Notes: generated from the sequence alone by a model not told the origin. DNA of 64,000 bases from Devosia sp. (GCF_017744655.1 NZ_JAGIAW010000001.1:496001-560000); one strand, 5' to 3'. Positions 38,223-47,387 are shown, numbered from the stretch's first letter. Numbers and translations: made by a program.

Positions 38223-39647
38223 TCAGGCCGGCTGGCGCATCTTGTCCAAAAGCCCGATCCGCTCCCGCAACACGAAGCGCGTCACCAGCACCACGGCCAC
38301 GAAAGCGAGCCCTGCCGCCAGCCCGATCCAGATGCCGATGCCCTTCCAATCCGCGATGAAGCCGAGGATGTAGGCAACGGGCAACCCCACCATCCAGTAG
38401 CCGACAATGGCCAGCACCATCGGCACCTTGGTGTCGCTCAACCCGCGCAGCGAATGCGCCGCAACCACCTGGGCGCCATCGACGAGTTGGAACACGCCAG
38501 CGACGATCAGGAACGAGGCCGCCAGGGTCAGCGAATTGGCATTGGCTGCAACGTGGGGATCGAGGAACACTGTCACGATATGCGGGCCGAGGGTCAGGAA
38601 AGAGATGCAGGACAGCGTCATGAACGCCGTCCCCATGACAAAGGAGGTCCACCCGGCCTTGCGAATGCCTTCGGCGTCGCCACGCCCATAAGCCATGCCG
38701 ACGCGCACCGTCGCGGCAACACCGAGCCCCAACGGAACCATGAAGGCAATCGAGGCGCATTGGAGGGCAATGGCATGAGCCGCGACCTCGTCGGTGCCGA
38801 GGCGCCCCATCAGCAGGGCCGCCGCGGTGAACATCCCGACTTCTGCCACGACCGTAAGGCCAATGGGTGTACCGATACGGAAAATCTCGCGGAAACGCGG
38901 CCAATCCGGCTTCCAGAAGCGCACCAGCACATGAAAGCGCTTCAGCTTCGGATGGCGCACCACATAGAGCACCATGGCGATGAGCATGACCACATTGGTC
39001 AGCGTCGTCGCAATGGCCGCGCCGCGCAGTTCCAGCCGAGGAAAGCCGAAATGGCCGAAGATCAGAACATAGGCGGTCACGGCGTTGACCAGCACACCCA
39101 GTACGGTAATTACCAAAATGGCGCGGGTGGCGTCATAGGCTGACATGAGCGAGCGGAAAGAGATGATCCCAAAAGCGGGAAACAGCGACCAGGCGGCAAT
39201 CTGGATGAACTGGTTGGCCATCTCCGTGGCCTCGGCATCCTGTCCGAGCGCCCGGTAGATCGGCCTGATCTGCAAAACCAGCGGCACAAGCACGGTGGCC
39301 AGCAGGATAGCCGCCCAGCAACCCTGCCGCACGACACGGCGCACGGCCTTGATATCACGAGAACCACGGGCTTGTGCCACGAGCGGGGCAACAGCGCCGA
39401 TCACGCCGATGCCGCCGACGAGGAAGGGCATCAGGAACGTCGTCGCCAGTGTGCCGGCGGCAAGGTATTCCGAACCGAGCCAGCCGAGCAGAATCACGTC
39501 GGTCGTGTGCAGCATGTTTTGGGCGAGCTGGGCGATGACGAGCGGCCAGGCGAGCGCAAAAGTTGCCCGGAATTCAGTGGCCCAACTGGTCGGCGCTTCA
39601 GTGCTCGTGCCCGCCGCCTGCTGCGACGGTGCGACAATCTCGGTCAT
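38223..39647 (-). CDS. MATE family multidrug efflux transporter
   Basis: 474-residue inner-membrane protein with twelve predicted transmembrane helices (starting ATFALAWPLVIAQLAQNMLHTTDVILLGWLG). MATE members export cationic drugs and metabolites in exchange for Na+ or H+. The repeated N- and C-half layout is visible, e.g. IGTPIGLTVVAEVGMF after the midpoint. The ATG at 39647 is used; a longer frame upstream lies in the promoter region of the divergent gene. It is convergent with miaA and divergent from the DUF423 gene. The substrate is unknown. Confidence 0.93.
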   Translation of the reverse strand: MTEIVAPSQQAAGTSTEAPTSWATEFRATFALAWPLVIAQLAQNMLHTTDVILLGWLGSEYLAAGTLATTFLMPFLVGGIGVIGAVAPLVAQARGSRDIKAVRRVVRQGCWAAILLATVLVPLVLQIRPIYRALGQDAEATEMANQFIQIAAWSLFPAFGIISFRSLMSAYDATRAILVITVLGVLVNAVTAYVLIFGHFGFPRLELRGAAIATTLTNVVMLIAMVLYVVRHPKLKRFHVLVRFWKPDWPRFREIFRIGTPIGLTVVAEVGMFTAAALLMGRLGTDEVAAHAIALQCASIAFMVPLGLGVAATVRVGMAYGRGDAEGIRKAGWTSFVMGTAFMTLSCISFLTLGPHIVTVFLDPHVAANANSLTLAASFLIVAGVFQLVDGAQVVAAHSLRGLSDTKVPMVLAIVGYWMVGLPVAYILGFIADWKGIGIWIGLAAGLAFVAVVLVTRFVLRERIGLLDKMRQPA

Positions 39648-39714
39648 TTTCGTTTCCCACACACACCGCCATGCTCTAGTCGAAAGGCATCTGGCTTGGA
39701 AGGTGGGGACGGAA

Positions 39715-40080
39715 ATGAGTGATTGGGTGCGGCGCGTTCTGGTTGGCGTGGCGGGCTTGCTCGGGGCAATCGGCGTCGCCACGGCGGCGATGGCCTCGCA
39801 TGGCGAAGATATACGAAATCTCGCCGCCATCTCGGCCATGGCGTTGGCTCATGCGCCGGTCCTGCTCGTCCTGGGTCTCATGGGGCGGAGCTGGGCACTC
39901 TCCATCGCAAGCCTGATGCTGACGGCTGGCTGCATTATCTTCGTCGCCGACCTCGCCATTCGGCACTGGATCGGCACCTCGCTTTTCCCCGGCGCGGCGC
40001 CCATTGGCGGCGGCGGCATGATCCTTGGATGGCTCGGCGTGGCGGCTGCAGGAATATTCCGGGGTTTACTTAACGAATGA
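39715..40080 (+). CDS. DUF423 family small membrane protein
   Basis: 121 residues with about four transmembrane helices, ending in GGGGMILGWLGVAAAG, the DUF423 (YgdD-like) signature region that includes an A/S-H-G turn (MASHGEDIRN). The ATG at 39715 follows GGTGGGGACGGAA. It is divergent from the MATE gene with 67 bp between the starts. The family's function is unknown. Confidence 0.88.
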   Translation: MSDWVRRVLVGVAGLLGAIGVATAAMASHGEDIRNLAAISAMALAHAPVLLVLGLMGRSWALSIASLMLTAGCIIFVADLAIRHWIGTSLFPGAAPIGGGGMILGWLGVAAAGIFRGLLNE

Positions 40081-40157
40081 TTCAACATTTCTTGAGTGGC
40101 GGCTGGAACTAAACTTCCGACCGAACATTAATCGTCCGATCAGTCCTGGAGGATCTC

Positions 40158-40433
40158 ATGCATAAGTTCCTGATTATCGTTGCCGCTACCCTTTCCCTCG
40201 CTGCATGCACGTCGACCCAGCAGGGTGCGACAGTCGGCGCTCTCGGTGGCGCTGTTGTCGGTGCCAGCGCAACCGGCGGCAGCCTTCTGGGAACGGTTGT
40301 GGGTGCTGGCGTCGGCACCGTTGTTGGCGCTGCTGCGGGCGATGTGCTCGGCCGCGTTCAGGGCAGCAACAACCGCTGCGTCTATCAGCGTCGCGATGGC
40401 AGCCAGTATATCGACACCTGCCCGCGTGGCTAA
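40158..40433 (+). CDS. Glycine-zipper outer membrane lipoprotein
   Basis: 91 residues with a lipoprotein signal (lipobox LSLAAC, Cys at 17). The mature part has repeated small-residue motifs GATVGALGGAVVGAS and GTVVGAGVGTVVGAAAGD, a glycine-zipper membrane segment, and ends in CVYQRRDGSQYIDTCPRG with two Cys. TGGAGGATCTC before the ATG is a strong ribosome binding site. Such proteins (SlyB/YMGG-like) are commonly envelope-stress-related, which is inference here. A GC-rich hairpin at 40482-40513 may end the transcript. Confidence 0.87.
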   Translation: MHKFLIIVAATLSLAACTSTQQGATVGALGGAVVGASATGGSLLGTVVGAGVGTVVGAAAGDVLGRVQGSNNRCVYQRRDGSQYIDTCPRG

Positions 40434-40725
40434 ATTTCGCTGAGGCGGTAGTCGTCCCCAAACCGCCATCATGCTGCGAAGACACCCGGCCGGCGCCCCC
40501 ACCGACCGGGTGTTCTACGTCCAACTGTCGATATTGCCTTGATAATTTCACGGCGGATCGCAATAATCCCGAAATACGTGCCACTCGACTTGCGTTACCT
40601 GAACGACCGGCTTTCCGGAATCTAGGCTACCTCCTGATCTGGTGCATCGTAAGTTCGGAACCCTCTCTGGGGCCGAATAAACCCTCCCACCGCAAGTTGC
40701 GGTATTACAGACCACGAGGTTCAAC
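40434..40725. other. 292-bp gene-free stretch: csp leader region
   Basis: No gene seen. It holds the hairpin ACACCCGG/CCGGGTGT (40482-40513) and, near the 3' end, GCAAGTTGC (40691-40699). If the csp promoter lies in the first half, the gene would have a long 5' leader, as many cold shock genes do. Confidence 0.5.
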
Positions 40726-40941
40726 ATGGCTGCCATTACCGGTACCGTGAAATTCTTCAACACGACCAAGGGCTACGGCTTCATCTCGCCCGACAATGGC
40801 GAGAAGGATGCGTTCGTGCACATTTCTGCTGTGCAGCGTTCCGGCCTGCAGGGCCTCTATGAAGGCGACAAGGTCAGCTTCGAACTGCAGACTGGCCGCG
40901 ATGGCAAGGTTTCGGCAACCGAACTGACCCTGGTGAGCTAA
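40726..40941 (+). CDS. CspA-family cold shock protein
   Basis: 71 residues, a single OB-fold cold shock domain. RNP1 is KGYGFISPD and RNP2 is DAFVHIS; both RNA-binding motifs are intact. Such proteins act as RNA chaperones or transcription antiterminators. The ATG has GAGG at proper distance. A terminator follows 32 bp on. The long untranslated leader suggests temperature-responsive control. Confidence 0.97.
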   Translation: MAAITGTVKFFNTTKGYGFISPDNGEKDAFVHISAVQRSGLQGLYEGDKVSFELQTGRDGKVSATELTLVS

Positions 40942-40972
40942 TCGCTTCAGCAACGGAATTTTGAGGGGTCCT

Positions 40973-40994
40973 TCGGGGCCCCTCTGTCTTATGA
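40973..40994 (+). terminator. Terminator after csp
   Basis: GAGGGGTCC (40973-40981) pairs with GGGCCCCTC (40986-40994) with one T-G pair and a TTCG loop. The tail TGTCTT is short in T. Confidence 0.75.
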
Positions 40995-41038
40995 CAGGGA
41001 ATCGGTCTCAACTCGTTTGAGAAAGGTTCGAATTCGAT

Positions 41039-41509
41039 ATGCTGCGACGTCTCTTCAAGGATTGGCAAACTGCCGAAGCTCCACCGGGTTTGATCCGCCA
41101 GGTCGGCGCCCTGCCTTATGCGGTTGTGGACGGACGCATGGCCTTTTTGCTCGTGACGTCCCGGCGCAGCGGGCGCTGGATTTTTCCCAAAGGCGCCATC
41201 GAACCCGATCTGACGCCATGGGACAGCGCTGCCCTCGAAGCCTATGAGGAAGCCGGCGTTCTGGGCGAGGTCGAGCAGGAGCCGATCGGCAGCTATCGCG
41301 CGGTGGCCGGTTCCGGCGGCTACAAGCTCATCGATATCGATCTCTATCCGCTGCGCGTTACCCAGCAACTCGATAGCTGGAAGGAAAAGGGACAGCGCCT
41401 GCGCCACTGGGTGACTGTGCGCGAGTCGCGCCGCCTACTGGCGCATCGCGACCTGGCGGATCTCGTGGCTGGCTTTCACGATGCACGCGCCGAAAAGCGC
41501 CGCGCTTAG
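41039..41509 (+). CDS. Nudix hydrolase
   Basis: 156 residues. The Nudix box is present in an altered form: GAIEPDLTPWDSAALEAYEEAGV (about 59-81) keeps the Gly and the EAxEEAG end but the usual R-E before it reads L-E. The rest resembles diphosphoinositol-polyphosphate-type or NUDIX proteins with W-IFPKG. The substrate cannot be told. It overlaps the stop of the convergent phosphate transporter gene by four bases. Confidence 0.85.
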   Translation: MLRRLFKDWQTAEAPPGLIRQVGALPYAVVDGRMAFLLVTSRRSGRWIFPKGAIEPDLTPWDSAALEAYEEAGVLGEVEQEPIGSYRAVAGSGGYKLIDIDLYPLRVTQQLDSWKEKGQRLRHWVTVRESRRLLAHRDLADLVAGFHDARAEKRRA

Positions 41510-43002
41510 AGTGCGAACCGGCTGACGAGGAAAAACACCAAAGCGCCCAGGAGGGCGGAGGAGGGCAGGGTGACCACCCACGCTCCCATGATGCCATAGA
41601 CGCTCTGGCGACGGATCAGTCGGCGATGATCGGCTTCGCGTGCATTGGCAAAGGCCATTTCCGGTGTCGCGTTCAAGGCGCGTGGATCGACGAAGCGGGC
41701 ATAGATCGGCACGGACTTGCGTTCCATTTCCCGGCGCGAGCGATACTCGCGCAGAAAGCCGATGCCGAAAACCGCGCCGATGGCAATATGTGTGGTCGAA
41801 ACCGGCATGCCCAATGCCGAGGCAACCAGCACGGTAAGGCCTGTCGAAAGCGCCGCGCAGAAGGCGCGGATTTCATTGAGCTTGGTGATCTGCTCACCGA
41901 CCGTGCGGATCAGGCGTGGGCCGAAAAGCGCCAGACCCACTGAAATGCCGAAAGCCCCGATGGAGAGAACCCAGAAGGGCAGGTCCGTGCTCACATCCGT
42001 TGTGCCGCGGGAGAGCATGGAGACGACTGCGGCGAGGGGGCCGATGGCGTTGGAGACATCGTTGGCGCCATGGGAAAACGAGAGCAGGCCTGCCGCCAGG
42101 ATCAGCGGCAGGCGGAAAAGCGTTGCGACATGCTTCTTGCGATTCTCCAGTGCAAGCGAACGCAGCCGCACCCTCGAAAAGGCAATCGCCCAGCCGACGC
42201 CCGCCGCAATCAGGCCAAGGGTGACGATGGTTACGGCGCCACGCGCCCAGACATGCTGAAGACCCTTGTCGACCAGATACATCGTGAACGTTCCGACCAT
42301 GACGGCGACGAAGACGGGAACCCAGGTTCGTGCCGCGCGCAGTTTGTCTATTCGTCCGGTGATCGTCACCTGGGTCAGGAAGAGCAGCAGTGCCGCTATG
42401 GCTCCCCCGGCTATGGGCGAGACCATCCAGCCGAAGGCGATGATGAAAATATCCGGCCAGGACACGGCGCTGAGGCCCGCAGCGGCAATCCCGGCGCCCG
42501 TCACGCCGCCGATGATGGAATGGGTGGTGGACACCGGGGCGCCGATAAAGGTCGACAGATGCACCCACATGGCCGCCGCCAGCAGTGCCGAGATCATCAC
42601 CAGAACGAAGCTGGTCGGAGCGATGTTGAACCCTACCAGGAGATCGGAGGCCACGGTTTCGACGACATCGCTGCCGGCGAGCAATGCGCCTGCCGCTTCG
42701 CAGATGGCGGCGATGAGAAGGGCCACCGGCATGGTCAAAGCACGCGCGCCGACCGCAGGGCCCATATTGTTGGCCACGTCATTGGCGCCGATATTCAGCG
42801 CCATGTACCCGGCCACGATGGCGCCTATGACGACGACGATGGATGTCGGCGTCTGACCCACGGCAGCACCGGCCCACATGGCGACGAGCGCCAAAAACAG
42901 AATCGCCAGGCCCGGTGCCGCCATGCGCTGAACCAGCGCCTGGCTGGCGGTATTCATGCCCGAGATGTGTTGCAGCTCCTTGTCGAGCGGATTTCTGTTC
43001 AT
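41506..43002 (-). CDS. Inorganic phosphate transporter, PiT family
   Basis: 498-residue inner-membrane symporter of phosphate with cation. Two copies of the PiT signature are seen: GANDVANNMGPAVGA in the N-half and GANDVSNAIGPLAAV in the C-half, the hallmark of PF01384. About ten transmembrane helices are expected. The ATG at 43002 is used; a longer frame from a TTG codon at 43059 is possible but has no good site. It is convergent with the Nudix gene and divergent from the ilv leader. It is the constitutive low-affinity type in most bacteria. Confidence 0.93.
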   Translation of the reverse strand: MNRNPLDKELQHISGMNTASQALVQRMAAPGLAILFLALVAMWAGAAVGQTPTSIVVVIGAIVAGYMALNIGANDVANNMGPAVGARALTMPVALLIAAICEAAGALLAGSDVVETVASDLLVGFNIAPTSFVLVMISALLAAAMWVHLSTFIGAPVSTTHSIIGGVTGAGIAAAGLSAVSWPDIFIIAFGWMVSPIAGGAIAALLLFLTQVTITGRIDKLRAARTWVPVFVAVMVGTFTMYLVDKGLQHVWARGAVTIVTLGLIAAGVGWAIAFSRVRLRSLALENRKKHVATLFRLPLILAAGLLSFSHGANDVSNAIGPLAAVVSMLSRGTTDVSTDLPFWVLSIGAFGISVGLALFGPRLIRTVGEQITKLNEIRAFCAALSTGLTVLVASALGMPVSTTHIAIGAVFGIGFLREYRSRREMERKSVPIYARFVDPRALNATPEMAFANAREADHRRLIRRQSVYGIMGAWVVTLPSSALLGALVFFLVSRFAL

Positions 43003-43125
43003 GTCGTCGGGATGGCCGGTTGGGGAGGGGAGGAGAATATGACGAAGCTTCGGGTGCAAAGCGAGCCTTGACAGTTTCGTTGCAATGCTCCAATCAATGC
43101 GCGACTAATTTTTTGGAGAGGTCCC

Positions 43126-43176
43126 GTGCGGGCACTCATTCTCGTAGTAGGTAGGCGCATCGGCAACGTGGGGTAA
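43126..43176 (+). CDS. ilv leader peptide
   Basis: A 16-residue open frame, MRALILVVGRRIGNVG, starts at a GTG preceded by GGAGAGG and stops at TAA. Six of its residues are Leu, Ile or Val, clustered at the start, as expected for a peptide that senses branched-chain aminoacyl-tRNA. It lies 138 bp before ilvB and is followed by alternative hairpins and a terminator, the classic attenuation layout. TTGACA at 43068-43073 is a likely -35 box for this transcript. Confidence 0.8.
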   Translation: MRALILVVGRRIGNVG

Positions 43177-43208
43177 AACCCCGCGCGATAGCTGGTGCGC
43201 CGAACACA

Positions 43209-43230
43209 GGTCCCGAAAGGGGCCTTTTTT
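43209..43230 (+). terminator. Attenuator terminator before ilvB
   Basis: GGTCCC (43209-43214) pairs with GGGGCC (43219-43224), GAAA loop, followed by TTTTTT. Upstream, GGGG-TAAAA-CCCC (43170-43182) overlaps the leader stop and GCGC repeats (43183-43200) could form competing structures. Confidence 0.82.
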
Positions 43231-43313
43231 ATTGCCTTTTTTCCGCCAAGGCGGTTGAAAGGCGTCAAGGACGTAACGCCCGGTACGGCGGGCACGAGGA
43301 GTAGGAAGCGCAA

Positions 43314-45083
43314 ATGGCCGAGAAAATGACCGGCGCGGAAATGGTGATCCAGGCGCTCGCGGATCAGGGTGTTGAGCATATCTTCGGCTATCCGGGCGGT
43401 GCTGCCCTGCCGATCTATGACGCGATGTTCCAGCAGGATCAGGTCCAGCACATTCTGGTTCGTCACGAGCAGGGCGCGACGCACATGGCCGAGGGCTATG
43501 CGCGTTCGACCGGCAAGCCGGGCGTGGTCCTTGTGACCTCGGGTCCCGGTGCCACCAATGCCGTGACCGGTCTTACCGACGCGCTGATGGATTCCATCCC
43601 GCTCGTCTGCATCACGGCCCAGGTGCCGACCACCCTCATCGGGACCGATGGTTTCCAGGAATGCGACACCGTCGGCATCACCCGCTCGTGCACAAAGCAC
43701 AATTATCTGGTCAAGAACGTCAACGACCTGCCGCGCGTGCTGCATGAGGCCTTCCATATCGCCACGACCGGCCGTCCTGGTCCGGTGGTCATCGATATCC
43801 CCAAGGATATCCAGTTCGCCGTCGGCGAATACTACAAGCCCGAGATCGAAACGCTGCGCCACGCGTCCTATCGTCCGCAGGTCGATGGCGACCTCAAGGC
43901 GATCGAAGCTGCGGTCGACCTGATGCTCAAGGCCGAGCGTCCGATCTTCTATACTGGCGGCGGCGTGATCAATGCCGGCCCGGAAGCCTCGGAAAACCTG
44001 CGCGAGCTGGCCGAACTGACCGGTTTCCCGGTGACCTCGACCCTGATGGGCCTCGGCGCTTTCCCCGCGTCCGACCCGCAGTGGATGGGCATGCTCGGCA
44101 TGCACGGCACCTACGAAGCCAATATGGCGATGCACGACTGCGACGTGATGATCAATATTGGCGCGCGCTTCGATGACCGCATCACCGGCCGCATCGATGC
44201 CTTCTCGCCCAATAGCCGCAAGATCCATGTCGACATCGACCCGTCCTCGATCAACAAGATCATCCGCGTGGACGTGCCGATCGTGGGCGATTGCAATCGC
44301 GTGCTCGAGGAAATGATCCGCATCTGGCGCAGCAAGACCAACCAGCCGCGCACGGAAGCCATTGCCCCGTGGTGGAAGCAGGTCGAGAAGTGGCGCGCCG
44401 TCGGCTCGCTCAACTTCAAGAATTCGGACACGGTCATCAAGCCGCAATGGGCCATTCAGCGTCTCTATGAGGCGACCAAGAAGCAGTCCAAGGAAGTCTA
44501 CATCACCACCGAAGTCGGTCAGCACCAGATGTGGGCTGCCCAGCACTTCCACTTCGACAAGCCGAACCACTGGATGACCTCCGGTGGCCTGGGCACGATG
44601 GGTTATGGCCTGCCGGCTGCGGTCGGCGTGCAGGTGGCGCATCCCGATGCGCTGGTGATCGACATTGCCGGCGAAGCCTCGGTGCAGATGACCATGCAGG
44701 AACTCTCGACGGCGGTGCAGTATCGCCTGCCGATCAAGATCTTCATTCTCAACAATGAACGCATGGGCATGGTTCGCCAGTGGCAGGACCTGCTGCATGG
44801 TTCGCGCTATGCGCATTCCTATTCGGAATCACTGCCCGACTTCGTCAAGCTGGCCGAGGCCTATGGTGGCAAAGGTATCCGCTGCGAGAACCCGGCCGAA
44901 CTCGACGCCGCTATCGCCGAAATGCTCGACTATGACGGCCCGGTGCTCTTCGACGTCATCGTCGAAAAGGACGAGAACTGCCTGCCGATGATTCCGTCGG
45001 GCAAGCCGCATAACGAAATCATCCTGCCCGATACCGCCAATCTCGGGTCTATCATCGACGAGAAGGGAAGGGCGCTGGTCTAG
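43314..45083 (+). CDS. ilvB: Acetolactate synthase large subunit
   Basis: ThDP- and FAD-dependent enzyme for the first common step of valine, isoleucine and leucine synthesis, 589 residues. The ThDP-activating Glu is in RHEQGATHMAEGYA. The middle domain has the FAD-binding QWMGMLGMHG region. The C-terminal Mg/ThDP motif reads DIAGEASVQM then NNERMGMVRQWQ; the Asp of the usual GD motif is replaced by Glu, which I believe is normal in rhizobial enzymes. AGGAG lies before the ATG. It is followed by ilvH in one operon, under the leader-peptide attenuator. Confidence 0.97.
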   Translation: MAEKMTGAEMVIQALADQGVEHIFGYPGGAALPIYDAMFQQDQVQHILVRHEQGATHMAEGYARSTGKPGVVLVTSGPGATNAVTGLTDALMDSIPLVCITAQVPTTLIGTDGFQECDTVGITRSCTKHNYLVKNVNDLPRVLHEAFHIATTGRPGPVVIDIPKDIQFAVGEYYKPEIETLRHASYRPQVDGDLKAIEAAVDLMLKAERPIFYTGGGVINAGPEASENLRELAELTGFPVTSTLMGLGAFPASDPQWMGMLGMHGTYEANMAMHDCDVMINIGARFDDRITGRIDAFSPNSRKIHVDIDPSSINKIIRVDVPIVGDCNRVLEEMIRIWRSKTNQPRTEAIAPWWKQVEKWRAVGSLNFKNSDTVIKPQWAIQRLYEATKKQSKEVYITTEVGQHQMWAAQHFHFDKPNHWMTSGGLGTMGYGLPAAVGVQVAHPDALVIDIAGEASVQMTMQELSTAVQYRLPIKIFILNNERMGMVRQWQDLLHGSRYAHSYSESLPDFVKLAEAYGGKGIRCENPAELDAAIAEMLDYDGPVLFDVIVEKDENCLPMIPSGKPHNEIILPDTANLGSIIDEKGRALV

Positions 45084-45105
45084 GCGCTGCGGAGGATTTT
45101 TACAA

Positions 45106-45660
45106 ATGAACGCACATCTCCAGCCTACCGGCTCCGCCTATTTCCTGACGCAGGAAACCCAGCAGACCGAGCGACACACGCTCTCGGTTCTCGTCGATAA
45201 CGAGCCGGGCATTCTCGCCCGTGTCGTCGGCCTCTTCTCGGCCCGCGGCTACAATATCGAGAGCCTGACTGTCAGCGAGACCGAACATGGGCGGCGACTT
45301 AGTCGCATCACGGTTGTCGTCATCGCCACGCCCAAGACACTGGTTCAGATCAAGCTGCAGCTCGAGCGCCTGGTGCCCGTGCACCGGGTGCATGATCTGA
45401 CTGCCGAAGGCAACTATGTCGAACGTGAACTCGCCTTGATCAAGGTGAAGGGCACGGGCGATCACCGCGCCGAGACGCTGCGCCTTGCCGAGGCCTTCCG
45501 CGCGCATATCATCGATGCGACGGTGGAAAGCTTCGTTTTCGAAGTGACCGGGAAGCCCGACAAGATCGATAGCTTCATTGCCCTCATGTCGCCGCTCGGC
45601 CTCGTTGAAGTGGTTCGCACCGGCCTTGCAGCCATCGGGCGCGGCGCCGAAGGGATGTGA
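45106..45660 (+). CDS. ilvH: Acetolactate synthase small (regulatory) subunit
   Basis: 184 residues. An N-terminal ACT domain (HTLSVLVDNEPGILARVVGLFSARGYNIESLTV, about 24-56) binds valine for feedback inhibition, and the C-terminal domain stimulates the large subunit. GGAGG before the ATG is strong, and the gene lies 22 bp after ilvB. Some would call it ilvN. There is no ilvC in the window. Confidence 0.96.
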   Translation: MNAHLQPTGSAYFLTQETQQTERHTLSVLVDNEPGILARVVGLFSARGYNIESLTVSETEHGRRLSRITVVVIATPKTLVQIKLQLERLVPVHRVHDLTAEGNYVERELALIKVKGTGDHRAETLRLAEAFRAHIIDATVESFVFEVTGKPDKIDSFIALMSPLGLVEVVRTGLAAIGRGAEGM

Positions 45661-45762
45661 CGGGTTATCCGCCACATCTCTCATAAGACCTATCAAAAGG
45701 TTCGATTGGGCGGCGCGGACGATCCGGTATAGGAAGAACAAAATTCCTACCGAGTCCGCGCC

Positions 45763-46509
45763 ATGACCCTGCTTTCCGTCAATCTCAATGCCGTCGCTCA
45801 GCTTCGCAACCGGCGCGATTTGCCCTGGCCGAGCGTCACTGGCATTGCGCGCGTGGTGATGGATGCGGGCGCCAGCGGCATTACCGTTCATCCGCGGCCT
45901 GACGAGCGGCATATCCGCCGGACCGATGTCTATGACCTCAGCGCCTTGTTGCGCGAGGAATATCCGGATGCCGAATTCAATATCGAAGGCTATCCGAGCG
46001 ACGATTTCCTGGAGCTGATCGAGGACGTCAACCCGCAGCAGGTCACGCTGGTACCAGATGATCCGGCGCAGGCGACGTCCGACCACGGCTGGGATTTCGT
46101 CGGAAAGGGCAATTTTCTCACTTCGGTTGTCCAGCGTCTCAAGCGTAGTGACCGTCGCATTTCGCTGTTCTGTGATCCAGATGCGGGTCTTGAGGGCGTG
46201 ACCGCCGCAAAGGCCACCGGTGCCGATCGCGTCGAACTATTCACCGGGCCCTATGGTGGCTGCTATGCCGACCCCATGCGTGCACAGGCCGAACTGACGG
46301 CGCTTGCGGAAACCGCGGCTGCGGCGCTGTCGATTGGGATCGGCGTCAATGCGGGCCACGACCTGACCCTCGAAAACCTGCCGGCCTTCCAGCTTGCCGT
46401 GCCGGGCGTGGCGGAAGCGTCAATCGGGCACGGAATCACTGCCGATGCATTGTTGCTGGGTTTCGCCGAAGCCACGCGGCGCTACATCGCAGTGCTCGAT
46501 GAAAAATAG
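45763..46509 (+). CDS. pdxJ: Pyridoxine 5'-phosphate synthase PdxJ
   Basis: Forms pyridoxine 5'-phosphate from 1-deoxy-D-xylulose 5-phosphate and 3-amino-2-oxopropyl phosphate. The 248-residue TIM barrel opens with [22 protein letters not shown] and has the catalytic His in [12 protein letters not shown], then [19 protein letters not shown] and, near the end, [16 protein letters not shown] [10 protein letters not shown]. It stands alone between ilvH and the flavin reductase. Confidence 0.96.
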   Translation: MTLLSVNLNAVAQLRNRRDLPWPSVTGIARVVMDAGASGITVHPRPDERHIRRTDVYDLSALLREEYPDAEFNIEGYPSDDFLELIEDVNPQQVTLVPDDPAQATSDHGWDFVGKGNFLTSVVQRLKRSDRRISLFCDPDAGLEGVTAAKATGADRVELFTGPYGGCYADPMRAQAELTALAETAAAALSIGIGVNAGHDLTLENLPAFQLAVPGVAEASIGHGITADALLLGFAEATRRYIAVLDEK

Positions 46510-46665
46510 GGGCTCATCGTTCTGCTTTAATGAACGCTGAGTTGGCTCCCAAGAGACAAGGCTGCTGTCCTTTCCCGAAAATGCCCGAAAATCGACGAAA
46601 AAGCTGAGATTTCCTATACTTACATTGGTGTGACTGGGTGACCTCCATGTCGCCGGACCACAACC

Positions 46666-46740
46666 GGGTGCCCTCTTGAGCAAAACTGAGGCAGGCACAT
46701 ATATCGCCTCAGTTACGTTTTGTTACCAAGGAGGGCACCC
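46666..46740 (+). promoter_or_regulatory. Nested inverted repeats that can mask the ribosome binding site
   Basis: GGGTGCCCTC (46666-46675) is the exact reverse complement of GAGGGCACCC (46731-46740), which contains the likely ribosome binding site of the next gene. Between them AACTGAGGC (46684-46692) and GCCTCAGTT (46706-46714) form a second stem. A -10-like TATACT lies at 46615-46620, so both stems would be in the mRNA leader. Confidence 0.6.
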
Positions 46741-46742
46741 AA

Positions 46743-47357
46743 ATGTCCAAGCTCAAGATCGGCGTCATCATCTCGTCCACCCGTCCCACCCGCTTCGGCG
46801 AAAAGCCCGCCCAGTGGATTTTGGACAAGGCCAATGAGCGCCCTGAAATCGACGCCGAAATCGTCGACCTGCGCGATTTCCAGCTCCCGTTCTTTGACGA
46901 AATGGCTTCCAACGCCTGGATGCCGTCGCAGAACGCTGAAGCTGTTCGCTGGCAGAACAAGATTTCCGAATTCGACGGCTTCATCTTCGTCGTTGCCGAA
47001 TACAACCGTGCCATCACCGGCGCCCTCAAGAACGCTCTCGACCAGGCCTATGTGAACTGGAACAAGAAGGCTTTCGGCGCAGTGGGTTACGGCACTGTCG
47101 GCGGCGCTCGCGCCATAGAAAACCTCCGCACCATCGGTATAGAGCTGCAGATGGTTTCGACCCGTTCGGCCGTCCACATTGCCGGCGCCGACTTCATGGC
47201 CGTGCATCCGGGCTTTGGTGGCACCAAGTCGCTCACCGAAATCGAAGGCTCGATCGGCAATTCGGCCAAGGACATGCTCGACCAGTTGATCTGGTGGGGC
47301 GAGGCTGCCAAGGCTGCGCGCGAAGAAGACGCCGCTGCCGCCAAGGCTGCCGAATAA
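46743..47357 (+). CDS. NADPH-dependent FMN reductase family protein
   Basis: 204 residues of flavodoxin-like fold. IGVIISSTRPTRFGEKPAQWI (about 6-26) is the FMN phosphate-binding loop, and VVAEYNRAITGALKNALDQAY (about 81-101) is the conserved central segment of PF03358. Members reduce flavins, quinones or azo compounds. The ATG at 46743 is the clear start with GGAGGG before it. A pair of nested inverted repeats in the leader suggests translational control. The last ~15 residues form an Ala/Glu helix. Confidence 0.92.
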   Translation: MSKLKIGVIISSTRPTRFGEKPAQWILDKANERPEIDAEIVDLRDFQLPFFDEMASNAWMPSQNAEAVRWQNKISEFDGFIFVVAEYNRAITGALKNALDQAYVNWNKKAFGAVGYGTVGGARAIENLRTIGIELQMVSTRSAVHIAGADFMAVHPGFGGTKSLTEIEGSIGNSAKDMLDQLIWWGEAAKAAREEDAAAAKAAE

Positions 47358-47387
47358 GTTACGAGGACCTCCAGGTCTCGTTTGCAG

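Noticed and set aside
36421..38904. 827-codon frame reading through serB into the MATE and miaA region
   Set aside because: Only the last 290 codons match SerB; the upstream part is antisense to miaA and lies in another frame from the MATE gene.
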